Positions 24,638 to 33,534 are shown, numbered from the stretch's first letter. The stretch is 36,564 nt of DNA from Burkholderiaceae bacterium (GCA_011525945.1 WYBJ01000142.1:1-36564); one strand, 5' to 3'. The notes: a model not told the origin generated them from the sequence alone. Made by a program: numbers and translations.

Positions 24638-25834
24638 TCAGCCCGGCTTGCCGTCGATGCGCGGGCGGGTCAGGATCGGCCAGTACACCACGCAGTAGAT
24701 CGTGAATGCGCTCGACCACAGGATCGCCGAAGCGACGAGCGCAAACGCGTACGCCTGAGGTAGCAGTAACGGGACAAAAACCCGAATCGCTGCCGCCAAT
24801 GGCACTAGTGCGTACGCGACGACCTCGGCCGAGCCCGCCTTGAGCGGGCGGCCGGTATGGCCCCGGGCGGTGCGCGTCACCATTCCGATGATCATGCCAC
24901 CGACCGCGCCTACGCCAAGCGCGTGCATCGCCGCCGACGCGGAACCGGCGACTCCGGCGAGCGCGAGCGCGAGCAACAGCATGCCGACCGCGATCCACGC
25001 ATACGACAAATGCAGAATCCACAGAATCGGGCTCGAGCGCGTTGCCCACGGATTCCACGTCCAGAGCCGCACGGCGTGCGCGGCCGCGGTAGCCAGCGCC
25101 AGCACCGCCACGATCGAATCCGGCACACCCGCGGCCCAGGCGACGAGCGTTGCCGCCAGCGCCGCCAGAGCGGCGGGCTCGATTCCGGGCAAGCTACGCA
25201 TGCGCACGCCCAGAATCGCGTTGCGGGTGAACGCCGGGATGACACGGCCACCCATGATCGCGATCACCAATACGACCATCAGCAAAGCGGCATGCACCCA
25301 AACGAGCGGCGAGGAGGCAATCACCCCAGCATGCGCCAAGTGGAATCCCGCGTTGAGGGCGGCGAGCAGCAGCAGGATCGCGGCAAAGAACTGATTGCGG
25401 TTGCGCGCGCGATGCAGCGTCCGCCACAAAAACCAGGCGATCGCCGGCAGGAAGGCGAGGTCCGCTATGGCGGCGCCCCAACCCGGGCCGGTAAGCATAA
25501 AGATGCGCCCGAGCAGCCACAACAACGCCAGGACGCCGAGCGTGCGTCCCGTCGGCGTTGGCAGTCCGGTCCAGGCGCGCGCGGCCGTAAACAGGAACCC
25601 GCTGATGATCGCAACCGCGAATCCGAACACCATCTCGTGCGTGTGCCATGCAATTCCGGTGACGAACCCGGGCTGCGGCAGCACGCCCAGGAATTGCGCA
25701 ACCCATATCGGCACGCCGCAAGCCGCGAACAACGCACCGAGCAGGTAGAACGGACGAAAACCGAGCGCGAGCCACGCCATCGGTGCGGCCTCGGACTGCG
25801 CGCGCGTCACGCGCGCATGGGAGTGGGTAGTCAT
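24638..25834 (-). CDS. NnrS family membrane protein
   Basis: The 398-residue protein is almost all membrane, with about 12 hydrophobic segments. The N-terminal LALGFRPFYLLGALFAA and WHTHEMVFGFAVAIISGFL segments are hallmarks of NnrS, a haem- and copper-containing protein linked to nitric-oxide stress and denitrification in Rhodobacter and Vibrio. GGRVIPAFTRN in the middle is also conserved. ATG 25834 is chosen because GAGG lies 7 nt upstream; a TTG at 25840 would add two residues. It is the last gene of a leftward run and follows the TctC gene by 45 bp. No nitrite, nitric oxide or nitrous oxide reductase gene is in this window. Confidence 0.9.
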   Translation of the reverse strand: MTTHSHARVTRAQSEAAPMAWLALGFRPFYLLGALFAACGVPIWVAQFLGVLPQPGFVTGIAWHTHEMVFGFAVAIISGFLFTAARAWTGLPTPTGRTLGVLALLWLLGRIFMLTGPGWGAAIADLAFLPAIAWFLWRTLHRARNRNQFFAAILLLLAALNAGFHLAHAGVIASSPLVWVHAALLMVVLVIAIMGGRVIPAFTRNAILGVRMRSLPGIEPAALAALAATLVAWAAGVPDSIVAVLALATAAAHAVRLWTWNPWATRSSPILWILHLSYAWIAVGMLLLALALAGVAGSASAAMHALGVGAVGGMIIGMVTRTARGHTGRPLKAGSAEVVAYALVPLAAAIRVFVPLLLPQAYAFALVASAILWSSAFTIYCVVYWPILTRPRIDGKPG

Positions 25835-25879
25835 ATTCAAACCTCGTCGGTTGCAATCAAGCTTGCGTCTATCGTGCCT

Positions 25880-26854
25880 TCATTCAACGCGTGCGCCCGC
25901 GGCGGAGACCACTTTGCCCCAGCGCTCGGTTTCCGCTGCGAGAAACTGCGCAGCCTCATGCGGCGTGCTGCTGAGCGGCTCGAATCCGAGCTTGCGCAAA
26001 CGGGCACGGACGTCGTCCGACCGCGTGCTCGCCGCTAGCGCCGCATTGAGGCGTTCGACGATCGCGCGCGGCGTAGCTGCCGGCGCCATCACGACGTACC
26101 AGGTACGAACCTGCAGCCAGGGATAGCCCGCCTCGGCCGCCGTCGGCACGTCGGGTAACGTCGCAGCTCGTGTCGGTCCGAGCACCGCGAGGCCGCGCAG
26201 TTTCTGTTCCCGAATATGAGTACCCACTGTAGCCACGCTCGCGATCACCATATCGACGTGCCCGCCGAGCAAAGCGAGCGTGGCTTGGTTCACCCCTCGA
26301 TGCGGCACGATGAGAATGCGCAGCCGTGTCACGGTCAGGAACAGATGTGCACCGAGTTCGTTGCTCGTGCCCGGACCACCGGTGCCAAACGCGAGCTTCC
26401 CGGGTTGGGCGCGCGCCAACTGGATGAGCTCCTTGATGCTATGCACCGGGGCGCTTCGTTGTACCGCAAGCACGTTCGGTATGTCGGCGACCAGCGCCAC
26501 TGCCGAGAGGTCGCGCAGGGGATCGTAGTTGAGCCTGCGATAGAGACTGGGGCTGATCGCAAGCCCGGGCGAACCGAGCAGCAGCGTATAGCCGTCTGGC
26601 GCCGCGCGCGCGACCGCCTCGTTACCGATGTTGCCGCCGGCGCCCGGCCGATTCTCCGCGATCACCGCGACGCCTAGCGAATCGCTCAGCGCGTGGGTGA
26701 CGATGCGTCCAAGCATATCGGTGCCGCCGCCAGGCGGGAACGGCAAAATCAGACGCAGTGCACGCACCGGATACTCGGGCGGCGCGCTCGGCTGCGCGCT
26801 TGCCGCTGCAAGGGCGAGCACGAAGGCGGAAAGCAGACGCAGTAGCGCACGCAT
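25880..26854 (-). CDS. Bug/TctC-family periplasmic solute-binding protein (first of two)
   Basis: The 324-residue protein has a signal peptide (LLRLLSAFVLALAAASA) and the Bug-family core: YPVRALRLILPFPPGGGTD, VIAENRPGAGGNIG, DGYTLLLGSPG and the PDVPTAAEAGYP segment. Such proteins catch carboxylates, often dicarboxylates or aromatic acids, for tripartite tricarboxylate (TTT) transporters or act as orphan sensors. The membrane subunits TctA and TctB are not in this window, so it may share a transporter encoded elsewhere. ATG 26854 gives a proper signal peptide; a TTG nine codons upstream is the alternative. It lies 132 bp after the AtuA-type small gene and 45 bp before nnrS. Confidence 0.9.
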   Translation of the reverse strand: MRALLRLLSAFVLALAAASAQPSAPPEYPVRALRLILPFPPGGGTDMLGRIVTHALSDSLGVAVIAENRPGAGGNIGNEAVARAAPDGYTLLLGSPGLAISPSLYRRLNYDPLRDLSAVALVADIPNVLAVQRSAPVHSIKELIQLARAQPGKLAFGTGGPGTSNELGAHLFLTVTRLRILIVPHRGVNQATLALLGGHVDMVIASVATVGTHIREQKLRGLAVLGPTRAATLPDVPTAAEAGYPWLQVRTWYVVMAPAATPRAIVERLNAALAASTRSDDVRARLRKLGFEPLSSTPHEAAQFLAAETERWGKVVSAAGARVE

Positions 26855-26986
26855 CGGAGTCGATTCGAGATCCTCGCGCAATTGGCGCGACCCTCGATTC
26901 TACCGCCGCACTTGCCGCGCACAGCCCGCGCGGCGTCAAATCACGTGCGCCCCGATCGCTTCGGATGCTGCCGGCACGCACGCGCC

Positions 26987-27298
26987 TCAGCCCGGCAGCT
27001 CGATATCGAGCATGAGGTATGACAGGCTCTTGCCGTGTGCATCCTGCGCGAGCGAGATAGTCACACCACCGCCAAGGGCATTCTCGATCACGAAATTGAG
27101 CGCTCGCAGCTTCGGCAGCTCGTAGCGCGTGATCGGGCCCTGCGCGATGTGCGCATAGGCCGCCATCACCCGCTCGACGCTAAGCTGGGCACGCAGAATA
27201 TTCCAGGCCCGCTCGTCGTAGGCTATAACCGAAACGTTGGACGTGTTGCCCTTGTCGCCGGCGCGGGCATGGCCGAGATCATAGACCTTCGTGCTCAT
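26987..27298 (-). CDS. AtuA C-terminal-like small protein
   Basis: The 103-residue protein corresponds to the short C-terminal domain of longer AtuA proteins; HARAGDKGNTSNVSVIAY is its hallmark, followed by FVIENALGGGVTISLAQDAHGKS in part. Its ATG (27298) overlaps the stop of the larger AtuA gene by 4 bp, so the two are co-translated and probably work as one enzyme or complex. AtuA is needed for growth on acyclic terpenes such as citronellol in Pseudomonas, but its reaction is not known. The terpene genes atuB-H are absent here, so another substrate is likely. Confidence 0.85.
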   Translation of the reverse strand: MSTKVYDLGHARAGDKGNTSNVSVIAYDERAWNILRAQLSVERVMAAYAHIAQGPITRYELPKLRALNFVIENALGGGVTISLAQDAHGKSLSYLMLDIELPG

Positions 27299-28641
27299 CG
27301 CCCACTCTCGACCGCAACTTCGGTGCGCACCAGCTCGCGCGGCAGCAGCAGCGATTTCACACCCAGCACTTCGCGCAGCGCGTTGGAGCCGCCGCCACCA
27401 CCGGCCGGGCCGTTGACGTGCAAGGTGCGCACTTCGAAACCGACCGCCTGCGCCGCCTTGCGATCGGGGCTGCGCGCCGCGATGCGCAGGCGCACTTCGT
27501 ATGGTTGCGAGCGTCCGGCAGCCATGCCGTGCAGGCTGGACATGCCGATGTAGTCAGCCCGAATCTCGGGGTAAGCAAAACCTCGCATTGCAAGGCGCTC
27601 GCGTACGATGCGCTCGGCGAGCTGCGCGCGCGCCAGCGCATTCGGACCGGCATAGCCGACTTCGCCCTCGCCGATCCAGCCGTCGTGGTAGCCGACCACG
27701 ACCTTGTAGGTCGGCGTGCGTGCACGGGCGCGCGCACCGCTCACACGCACGCGGTTTGCGCCGAGCGCCTCGAAGCTCACATCAGTGACATCCAGAATGC
27801 AGTCGGGCGTGATGTAGTGCGCGGGATCGTGCATCTCGTAGAGCACCTGTTCCTTGCACGTCATCTCGTCCAGGCGCCCGCCCGAACCTTCTACCTTGCC
27901 AAGGACCAGTTCACCCGTGCGGCTTACGTCGGCGAACGGAAAACCGATACGCGCCATATCGGCAACCTCCTTGCGGCCCGGATCGGCGAAGCAGCCTCCG
28001 GTCAATTGCGCGGCGCACTCCATCAGGTGACCGGCGATGGTGCCGACAGCCAGGCGCGCGTAATCGTTGTAGCTCCAACCGAGCCCATGCAGCATGCAGG
28101 CAAGGAACAGGGAGGGATCGGAAACGCGCCCGGTCATCACCACCGGTGCGCCGGTCGCGAGCGCGTCGCGTACGATATCCGCCCCCAGGTAGGCATTGGC
28201 CGCGGCCATGCGCGGCAGCAGGCTCTCCACCGGCTCGCCGCTTTCGAGCAACTCGAGCTCCGGATGGGCGCGAATCTGCTCGGTCACATCGTCACCCAGC
28301 ACCACGGCGACCGGCACCTCGGCAAGGCCGAGAGCGCGTGCTTCGCGCTGCACCGCGCGGGCGGCGCCGATCGGATTGGCCGCCCCCATGTTGGTGACGA
28401 TACGAATGCCGTTCCGAATGCACGCGGGCAGCACCGCCTGGAATCGCTCTGCGAGATAGGGTGTATAGCCTTTCGTGGGGTCTTTCGAGCGCGCGAGGCT
28501 CTCGCGCGCGATCGTTCGCTCGGCGAGGCATTCGAAGGCAATGTAGTCGCACCGGCCGCGCTCGGCCATTTCCTGTGCCGGGTCGATGCGGTCGTCGGAA
28601 AAGCCCGCGCCGCAGCCGACCCGGATGATGTCCTTGTCCAT
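27295..28641 (-). CDS. Acyclic terpene utilisation AtuA family protein (DUF1446)
   Basis: From ATG 28641 the protein has 448 residues, covering the large DUF1446 domain of AtuA. Typical segments are IIRVGCGAGFSDDRIDPA at the start, DYIAFECLAERTIA, GIRIVTNMGAANP, VMTGRVSDPSLFLA and LTGGCFADPG. The family is cytosolic and poorly understood. Starts at GTG 28650 or ATG 28647 are also possible; 28641 is favoured by AGGGTG 6 nt upstream and by the usual N-terminus. The small AtuA-type gene follows with a 4-bp overlap. Bug receptors on both sides suggest a role in breaking down an imported organic acid. Confidence 0.88.
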   Translation of the reverse strand: MDKDIIRVGCGAGFSDDRIDPAQEMAERGRCDYIAFECLAERTIARESLARSKDPTKGYTPYLAERFQAVLPACIRNGIRIVTNMGAANPIGAARAVQREARALGLAEVPVAVVLGDDVTEQIRAHPELELLESGEPVESLLPRMAAANAYLGADIVRDALATGAPVVMTGRVSDPSLFLACMLHGLGWSYNDYARLAVGTIAGHLMECAAQLTGGCFADPGRKEVADMARIGFPFADVSRTGELVLGKVEGSGGRLDEMTCKEQVLYEMHDPAHYITPDCILDVTDVSFEALGANRVRVSGARARARTPTYKVVVGYHDGWIGEGEVGYAGPNALARAQLAERIVRERLAMRGFAYPEIRADYIGMSSLHGMAAGRSQPYEVRLRIAARSPDRKAAQAVGFEVRTLHVNGPAGGGGGSNALREVLGVKSLLLPRELVRTEVAVESGR

Positions 28642-28651
28642 ACGCATCACC

Positions 28652-29074
28652 CTAGGCCGGCATCGGCCGCCGCGACACCAGCGCCAGCCAGCCGCGCAAG
28701 ATCCGGTAGAGCACCCACAAGCCTACGATCACCGCCATCACCCACGCGAACAGCAGGCCGATGATCGTCACGAGCAGCAGGATCGCGATCACCGACCACA
28801 GCAGCGCGTACCAGAAGGTGCGGATCTGCCAGCCGAAATGCGAATCGAGGAAGGTGCCGCGCACGTCGCTGCGCTTCGCGTAATTGAGGATGACGGCGAT
28901 GATGGACGGCCAGCCGGTGAGAAAGGCGGTAACGACGAACACGCTCCCGGCGAGTCCCGTCAGCGCGCTGAATGCGTGCAGCGCATAGATCACGTGCGTG
29001 AGCGTGATCAGTCCCTGGTCGGGCATGGGGACGCCGGTGCGGGCGTCGATGATCTCGGGCAACTCGGCCTCCAT
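28652..29074 (-). CDS. DUF4870-like small membrane protein
   Basis: The 140-residue protein has three or four hydrophobic segments: near 23-52 (LTHVIYALHAFSALTGL and beyond), a half-polar SIIAVILNYAKRSDVRGTF stretch, near 87-120 (FWYALLWSVIAILLLVTIIG), and an end that reaches a basic tail. The HFGWQIRTFWYALLW segment is typical of DUF4870-type membrane proteins, common and uncharacterised in betaproteobacteria. It begins 4 bp after the end of the second TctC gene and ends 10 bp before the AtuA gene, so it is firmly in the operon. It could be a membrane partner of the receptors, but that is inference only. Confidence 0.75.
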   Translation of the reverse strand: MEAELPEIIDARTGVPMPDQGLITLTHVIYALHAFSALTGLAGSVFVVTAFLTGWPSIIAVILNYAKRSDVRGTFLDSHFGWQIRTFWYALLWSVIAILLLVTIIGLLFAWVMAVIVGLWVLYRILRGWLALVSRRPMPA

Positions 29075-29078
29075 TACC

Positions 29079-30059
29079 TCAGTTCTGCGGTGGAATCTTC
29101 GCCTCGCGAATGACCTTGGTCCAGCGCGCCACTTCCTTTGCTACGAACGCTTGCGCCTGCGCGGGCGTGGTTGGCCTCACTTCGGCGCCAAGCGCGAGCA
29201 ACTTGTCCTTCACTTCCGGGCGCCTCAAAGCCTCGTGCACGACATCGTTCAGCCGCTGCGCGAGCGCTGCGGGCAGCCTTGCGGGCGTGGCCACCGCGTA
29301 CCAACCGAGTACGTCGAAGTCGGGCACGACGGTCTCGGCGATGGTCGGCACATCGGGCCAGAGGACGAAACGCTTCTTGGTGGTGACTGCAAGCGCGCGC
29401 AACCTGCCGCTCGCCACGTGCTGCGCCACGCCGGCAGCGGTTGTGAAGATGAGCGGGACTTCGCCCGCGAGCAGCGCCGTGGGCGCGGCCGTGCCGCCCT
29501 TGTAGGGGATGTGATTGAGTCGAATTCCGGCGCGCGCCTGGAAAAGCACGGCGGCCAAGTGCATGCCGGTGCCGGTGCCTCCCGTGCCGTAGTCGATCCG
29601 CCCTGGCTCGGCCTTGGCGTCGTGCACCAGGTCCTGGATAGTTTTCGCTGGCAGCTTGGATGACGCGATCAGCACGAACGGATTGGCCGCCACCATCGAG
29701 ATGAGCGTGAAGTCTCCGACCGGGTCGTAAGGAAGCGATCGATACAGGCCGGGCGAAGTGGAATGTCCGGACGCCATCAGAAACAGCGTATATCCGTCCG
29801 GCTCGCTCTTCGCCACGATGCCGGCGCCCGTGGTGCCGCCCGCGCCGGGCCGACCGTCGACGATGACCGGTTGGCCGAGGGTCTCGGCCATGCGCGTGGC
29901 GAGCAGCCGTGCGGTGATGTCGACGCTGCCGCCGGGAGTGAAGCCGTGGATGAAACGGATCGGCCGGGCCGGCCAGCGGTCGTGTGCGCCGGCGCAAAAA
30001 CTCATTGCGGCGAGCACCATGCCGCCCAGTGCGATGAGGATCCTGTCGATTGTGCGCAT
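29079..30059 (-). CDS. Bug/TctC-family periplasmic solute-binding protein (second of two)
   Basis: The 326-residue protein has a signal peptide (ILIALGGMVLAAMSFCAGA) and the family core: WPARPIRFIHGFTPGGSVD, VIVDGRPGAGGTTG, DGYTLFLMASGH, the GTGGTGTGMHLAA segment and PDVPTIAETVVPDF. It differs clearly from the other receptor in this unit, so the two probably bind different ligands and are not a recent duplication. It is 42 bp downstream of the amidohydrolase gene and 4 bp upstream of the small membrane protein gene. No TctA/TctB transporter is nearby. Confidence 0.92.
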   Translation of the reverse strand: MRTIDRILIALGGMVLAAMSFCAGAHDRWPARPIRFIHGFTPGGSVDITARLLATRMAETLGQPVIVDGRPGAGGTTGAGIVAKSEPDGYTLFLMASGHSTSPGLYRSLPYDPVGDFTLISMVAANPFVLIASSKLPAKTIQDLVHDAKAEPGRIDYGTGGTGTGMHLAAVLFQARAGIRLNHIPYKGGTAAPTALLAGEVPLIFTTAAGVAQHVASGRLRALAVTTKKRFVLWPDVPTIAETVVPDFDVLGWYAVATPARLPAALAQRLNDVVHEALRRPEVKDKLLALGAEVRPTTPAQAQAFVAKEVARWTKVIREAKIPPQN

Positions 30060-30101
30060 CAGGCGTGCCCTGTCGAGTATCCGGTAAGTAGTGAAAACTC
30101 G

Positions 30102-31523
30102 TCAGACGATATAGCGTTCCGGCAGCGGTCCTTGCGGAACGGGTGCATAGGCATAGCCGGCGTCGCGCATGAGATGCGCGCGCGATTCCAGCGTCTCGGC
30201 ACGCAGCGCTTGCAGCTGCGATTCAGGGTACACGAGCTTGCCGTCGCGCTTCAGGAACCGGCCTGCGATCATGACCGCATCCACGTCCGCCGCCTCGGCG
30301 TGCATGACGATCGCATGTACCGGATCACCTCCCGGGAGAATCGAGAAAAGATTCATGCCGCGGGTGTCGAACATCGTCAGGTCGGCCTGCTTGCCCGGTG
30401 TGATAGAGCCGATCTTTCGTTCGAGCCGCATCGCCTTTGCCCCGCCCATCGTGGCCCAGTAGAGCGCATCGCGCGTGCGGGTGGCGTGATGCGTGCTTGC
30501 CGGCCATTGACCAGCCGCGTTCAAGGCCCGATTGTCGTGCTCGCGCTGGTGCTGGAATGCGTGGCGCATGACCCAGAGCATGGAGCTGTTGAAATACGGG
30601 TCGCAGTCGCTGCCGACGGAAGGCGTCATGCCGAGCTTGACGGCGCGCCCGATCATCGCCGGCTGCTCGTAGTTGAGCATCTCGGTGAGACAGGTCGCGG
30701 TTATGGTGCAGCCCGCGTCGAGCACGATCTTCAATTCCTCCTCGTCGAAGCAGTTGCCGTGGGCGATATTGTGGTCGGGCCCGAGCAACCCCGCGCGCGC
30801 GAGCCGCGGCATACCGTCCTCCACCTTGCGCTTGCCCTTGCGGCCATAGGTGTGCGCGGAGTTGATGAGGCCGTACTCGCGCGCGAGCCGGATGTCATGC
30901 ACGGCCACGTCGTATTCGCCCCAATCCGGCCCCAGGATCGCCATTGCCAGCGTAACCAGTCGGTCGTCGGATGCGAGCCGCCCGGTGCGCAGTCGATGGA
31001 TCTCCTCGCGCGGAAACGGGATCTTGTAGAACGGCGTTTCCCCCGGGCGCTCGGGTGGCTTGTTGGTGCCGCGCCCGAACAGGGCGCGGATGCCCGAAGC
31101 TTCCAGCCCGTCGATCGCGGCATCGGTCATCTCGGCATCGCGAACGATGTGACACCAGTCGAAGATCGTGGTCGCACCGTGATGGATCTGGTTGAGCGAC
31201 CCCAACAGGTTGCCGACGTAGACATCCCGTGCGGTATATTGCGTCGCCATGCCGCGGTGCATGTTGGCGTGGTAGTCGCGGCTTCCGACCCAGTCCGCGC
31301 CGATGCCGCGCAATTGGAACTCCCAGGTGTGGATGTGCGCGTTGACGAGCCCCGGGATCACGATCCAATGGCTGCCGTCGACCACAGCCGCATCACCGGC
31401 CGCGATATTATGCGCGACCGCCTCGATCTTCTCGTCTGCGATGAGAATATCGGCGCCGAACAGTTCGCCCAAGTCGGGATCGACCGTCACCACGGTCGCG
31501 TCCTTGATGAGCGTGCGGGTCAT
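30102..31523 (-). CDS. Metal-dependent amidohydrolase (AtzA/TrzN/SsnA-like)
   Basis: From ATG 31523 the enzyme has 473 residues. It belongs to the amidohydrolase superfamily branch of chlorohydrolases, cytosine/guanine deaminases and SsnA. The metal site is visible: H63 and H65 (GLVNAHIHTWE), H224 (NSAHTYGR), H255 (IAHGNCF) and D306 (VGSDCDPYFN). GSITPGKQADLTMFDT near the C-terminus is the usual closing beta-sandwich segment. A hydrolytic deamination, dechlorination or ring opening of a nitrogen heterocycle is a fair guess; the substrate cannot be named. A frame extending to 31565 adds 14 unconserved residues. It is the first gene of the leftward unit and diverges from opgD across about 400 bp. 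Confidence 0.85.
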   Translation of the reverse strand: MTRTLIKDATVVTVDPDLGELFGADILIADEKIEAVAHNIAAGDAAVVDGSHWIVIPGLVNAHIHTWEFQLRGIGADWVGSRDYHANMHRGMATQYTARDVYVGNLLGSLNQIHHGATTIFDWCHIVRDAEMTDAAIDGLEASGIRALFGRGTNKPPERPGETPFYKIPFPREEIHRLRTGRLASDDRLVTLAMAILGPDWGEYDVAVHDIRLAREYGLINSAHTYGRKGKRKVEDGMPRLARAGLLGPDHNIAHGNCFDEEELKIVLDAGCTITATCLTEMLNYEQPAMIGRAVKLGMTPSVGSDCDPYFNSSMLWVMRHAFQHQREHDNRALNAAGQWPASTHHATRTRDALYWATMGGAKAMRLERKIGSITPGKQADLTMFDTRGMNLFSILPGGDPVHAIVMHAEAADVDAVMIAGRFLKRDGKLVYPESQLQALRAETLESRAHLMRDAGYAYAPVPQGPLPERYIV

Positions 31524-31929
31524 CGGTGCATCTCGAAGATAGTCGGATCGAGGCGCGCGGCTCACGCCCCGAAGATTGGTCGGGGAGGCGCAAAGGTACC
31601 AGAGTCTGGCGCCGCCTCAAACCGTCGCGTGCGTGCGCGGGCGCCGGGAGAGACGGCACGACGGATATGTCGCGGCTTGCGCCCTGAAACGCCGTCGTGC
31701 GGTCTCTTCCCTCACCCCAAACCCCTATCCCAGGGGGTAGAGGGGAGCGCTGTGTGCCCGCGGATGCGGGCACGTTCCTGGGAGGCTCGGAGGTCGCCGC
31801 GGCGGGGCAGAACCTCGGCCGGGCGCCGATCGGGCGAACGAATTGCAAGTTGCGCGGACCAATAGCGTTGGGCCCGCTGGGGCTGCCAGCCGCGCTTTTT
31901 CCATCCCCGCTTCGAGAGAATCGTCAGCC
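31524..31929. other. Divergent intergenic region between amidohydrolase gene and opgD
   Basis: These 406 bp contain no credible gene. They carry a REP-like C/G-rich element and a second hairpin (listed separately), and they must hold the promoters of both flanking units. No consensus promoter pair could be identified with confidence. Confidence 0.6.
31709..31773. repeat. REP-like palindromic element and adjoining hairpin
   Basis: CCCTCACCCC, then CCCCTATCCC and GGGGGTAGAGGGG (31709-31745), form an imperfect palindrome of the kind scattered between genes in many proteobacteria. Directly after it GTGCCCGC (31754-31761) and GCGGGCAC (31766-31773) form a perfect 8-bp hairpin with a GGAT loop. 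Only one copy is in this window, so repetition across the genome is assumed, not seen. Confidence 0.5.
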
Positions 31930-33519
31930 ATGCATCGCCGTGATGTACTCAAGTTGATGAGTGTGGCCGCTTTCCTGAACGCCGCGACGGTTGCCGCCGC
32001 GCAGCGCAGCCGCAGCGCCGAGGAGTTGCACTATCTGAGCGAGGCGCAACCGTTCGACTATGCCGCGCTCAAGGGACGGGCGCGCGCGCTTGCCGCACAG
32101 CCCTACCAGGCAGCACAGAATCGACTGCCTGCCGAAGTCAAGCAACTCGACTGGGATCAGTACCAGAGTATCCGCTTTCGGCCCGATCATGAGCTGTGGG
32201 CGGACGAGCACACACGCTTCACCATCCGCTTCTTCCACATGGGCCTTTACTTCGAGTTGCCGGTTCGCATCCACGCGCTGCGCAACGGCCTCGCGCGCGA
32301 GATCGCGTATGACGCCGCTATGTTCGATCACGGCAAGAGCGGGCTCGCCGGCGTGGCACTGCCCCCGGACCTGGGCTTCGCTGGGTTTCGTGTCCTCATG
32401 CGCAGCGATCCCGAGCGCGATATCGCGGCGTTCCTCGGTGCAAGCTACTTTCGTGCGGTCGGCGGGGAGAAGCAATACGGCCTGTCGGCGCGCGGGCTCG
32501 CGGTCGATACCGGTCTGCCGCGACCGGAAGAATTTCCGCGCTTCACCGATTTCTGGCTGGAGCGCCCGCAACCCGCATCGGACCGGTTGCGCGTCTATGC
32601 GCTGCTCGATTCGCCCAGCATCAGCGGCGCGTACCGATTCGACATCGTCCCAGGCGACACGCTCGTCATGGATGTCGACACCGCACTGTACCCCCGCAAG
32701 GCGATCGAGCGCATCGGCATCGCACCTCTGACCAGCATGTATCTGCATGGCGAGAACGACCGGCGTGTGGCGATCGACTGGCGTCCGGAGATCCACGATT
32801 CGGACGGTCTCGCGCTCTGGACCGGTAATGGCGAACGCATATGGCGGCCGCTGTCGAATCCGGAGCGTCTCGCTTTCAATACCTATCGCGACGAGAATCC
32901 GCGAGGTTTCGGCTTGATGCAGCGCGACCGGGATTTCGCCCACTATCAGGATGACGGCGCGTTCTACAACCGCCGGCCGAGCCTGTGGGTCGAACCTCGC
33001 ACAGGCTGGGGCAAGGGCGAAGTTGCTCTGGTCGAAATTCCCACCGCCGACGAGACGTTCGACAACATCGTCGCGTTCTGGCACCCGGCACGCAAGCCGC
33101 AGCCTGGCGAGGAAATGCTCTACAGCTATCGATTGCATTGGGGGGCGCGCACGCCGGGAATGCCGGCGATCGGCCATGTCGTCGCCACGCACACCGGCAT
33201 CGGCGGCGTGGTCGGCCGCCCGCGCAGCTACTACTCGCGCCGCTTCGTGGTCGACTTCGCCGGCGAAGCGTTCGCGCGTCTGCCGGCCAAGGCCGAAGTC
33301 GAAGCGGTCATTACCGCCTCGCGCGGCGAAGTGGAGATCACTTCGGCCCGCCCGCTGCACCCCATCAAAGGCTATCGCGCGATGTTCGATCTGAAGCCTA
33401 CCGACGAGCGCCCCGATCCGATCAATCTACGCCTGTACCTGCGTCATGACGGCAAGGCGCTGACCGAGACGTGGGTATACCAGTGGACTCCGCCACCCGC
33501 GCAGGCACGCAAGTTCTGA
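31930..33519 (+). CDS. opgD: Glucan biosynthesis protein OpgD/OpgG family (Tat-type signal)
   Basis: The 529-residue protein acts in the periplasm on osmoregulated periplasmic glucans (OPGs), the beta-linked glucose polymers that help Gram-negative cells in dilute media. Its start, MHRRDVLKLMSVAAF, is a twin-arginine signal, the feature that sets OpgD apart from the Sec-exported OpgG. The family core is present throughout: FDYAALKGRARALA, QYQSIRFRPDHELW, NENPRGF-like DENPRGFGLMQRDRDFAHYQD, and RRPSLWVEPRTGWGKG. The frame is open to 31843, but ATG 31930 gives the correct signal. The gene converges on opgH, with 15 bp between the stop codons. OpgD is thought to control OPG chain length. Confidence 0.88.
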   Translation: MHRRDVLKLMSVAAFLNAATVAAAQRSRSAEELHYLSEAQPFDYAALKGRARALAAQPYQAAQNRLPAEVKQLDWDQYQSIRFRPDHELWADEHTRFTIRFFHMGLYFELPVRIHALRNGLAREIAYDAAMFDHGKSGLAGVALPPDLGFAGFRVLMRSDPERDIAAFLGASYFRAVGGEKQYGLSARGLAVDTGLPRPEEFPRFTDFWLERPQPASDRLRVYALLDSPSISGAYRFDIVPGDTLVMDVDTALYPRKAIERIGIAPLTSMYLHGENDRRVAIDWRPEIHDSDGLALWTGNGERIWRPLSNPERLAFNTYRDENPRGFGLMQRDRDFAHYQDDGAFYNRRPSLWVEPRTGWGKGEVALVEIPTADETFDNIVAFWHPARKPQPGEEMLYSYRLHWGARTPGMPAIGHVVATHTGIGGVVGRPRSYYSRRFVVDFAGEAFARLPAKAEVEAVITASRGEVEITSARPLHPIKGYRAMFDLKPTDERPDPINLRLYLRHDGKALTETWVYQWTPPPAQARKF

Positions 33520-33534
33520 GCGCAGCGCGGCGTA

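Noticed and set aside
24857..26038. Open frame of 393 codons on the plus strand opposite nnrS
   Set aside because: Very polar Arg/Gln/His-rich peptide, the expected reverse of a hydrophobic membrane gene.
27418..28764. Open frame of 448 codons on the plus strand opposite the AtuA gene
   Set aside because: Shadow; the minus-strand product has full DUF1446 motifs and a coupled neighbour.
29763..31865. Open frame of 700 codons on the plus strand opposite the TctC and amidohydrolase genes
   Set aside because: It is the antisense shadow of two genes with clear family motifs; its product is His/Arg/Ala-rich and has no recognisable domain. Long shadows are expected at this GC content.
31924..33360. 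Open frame of 478 codons on the minus strand opposite opgD
   Set aside because: Shadow of a strong OpgD-like gene; His- and Arg-rich with no domain.
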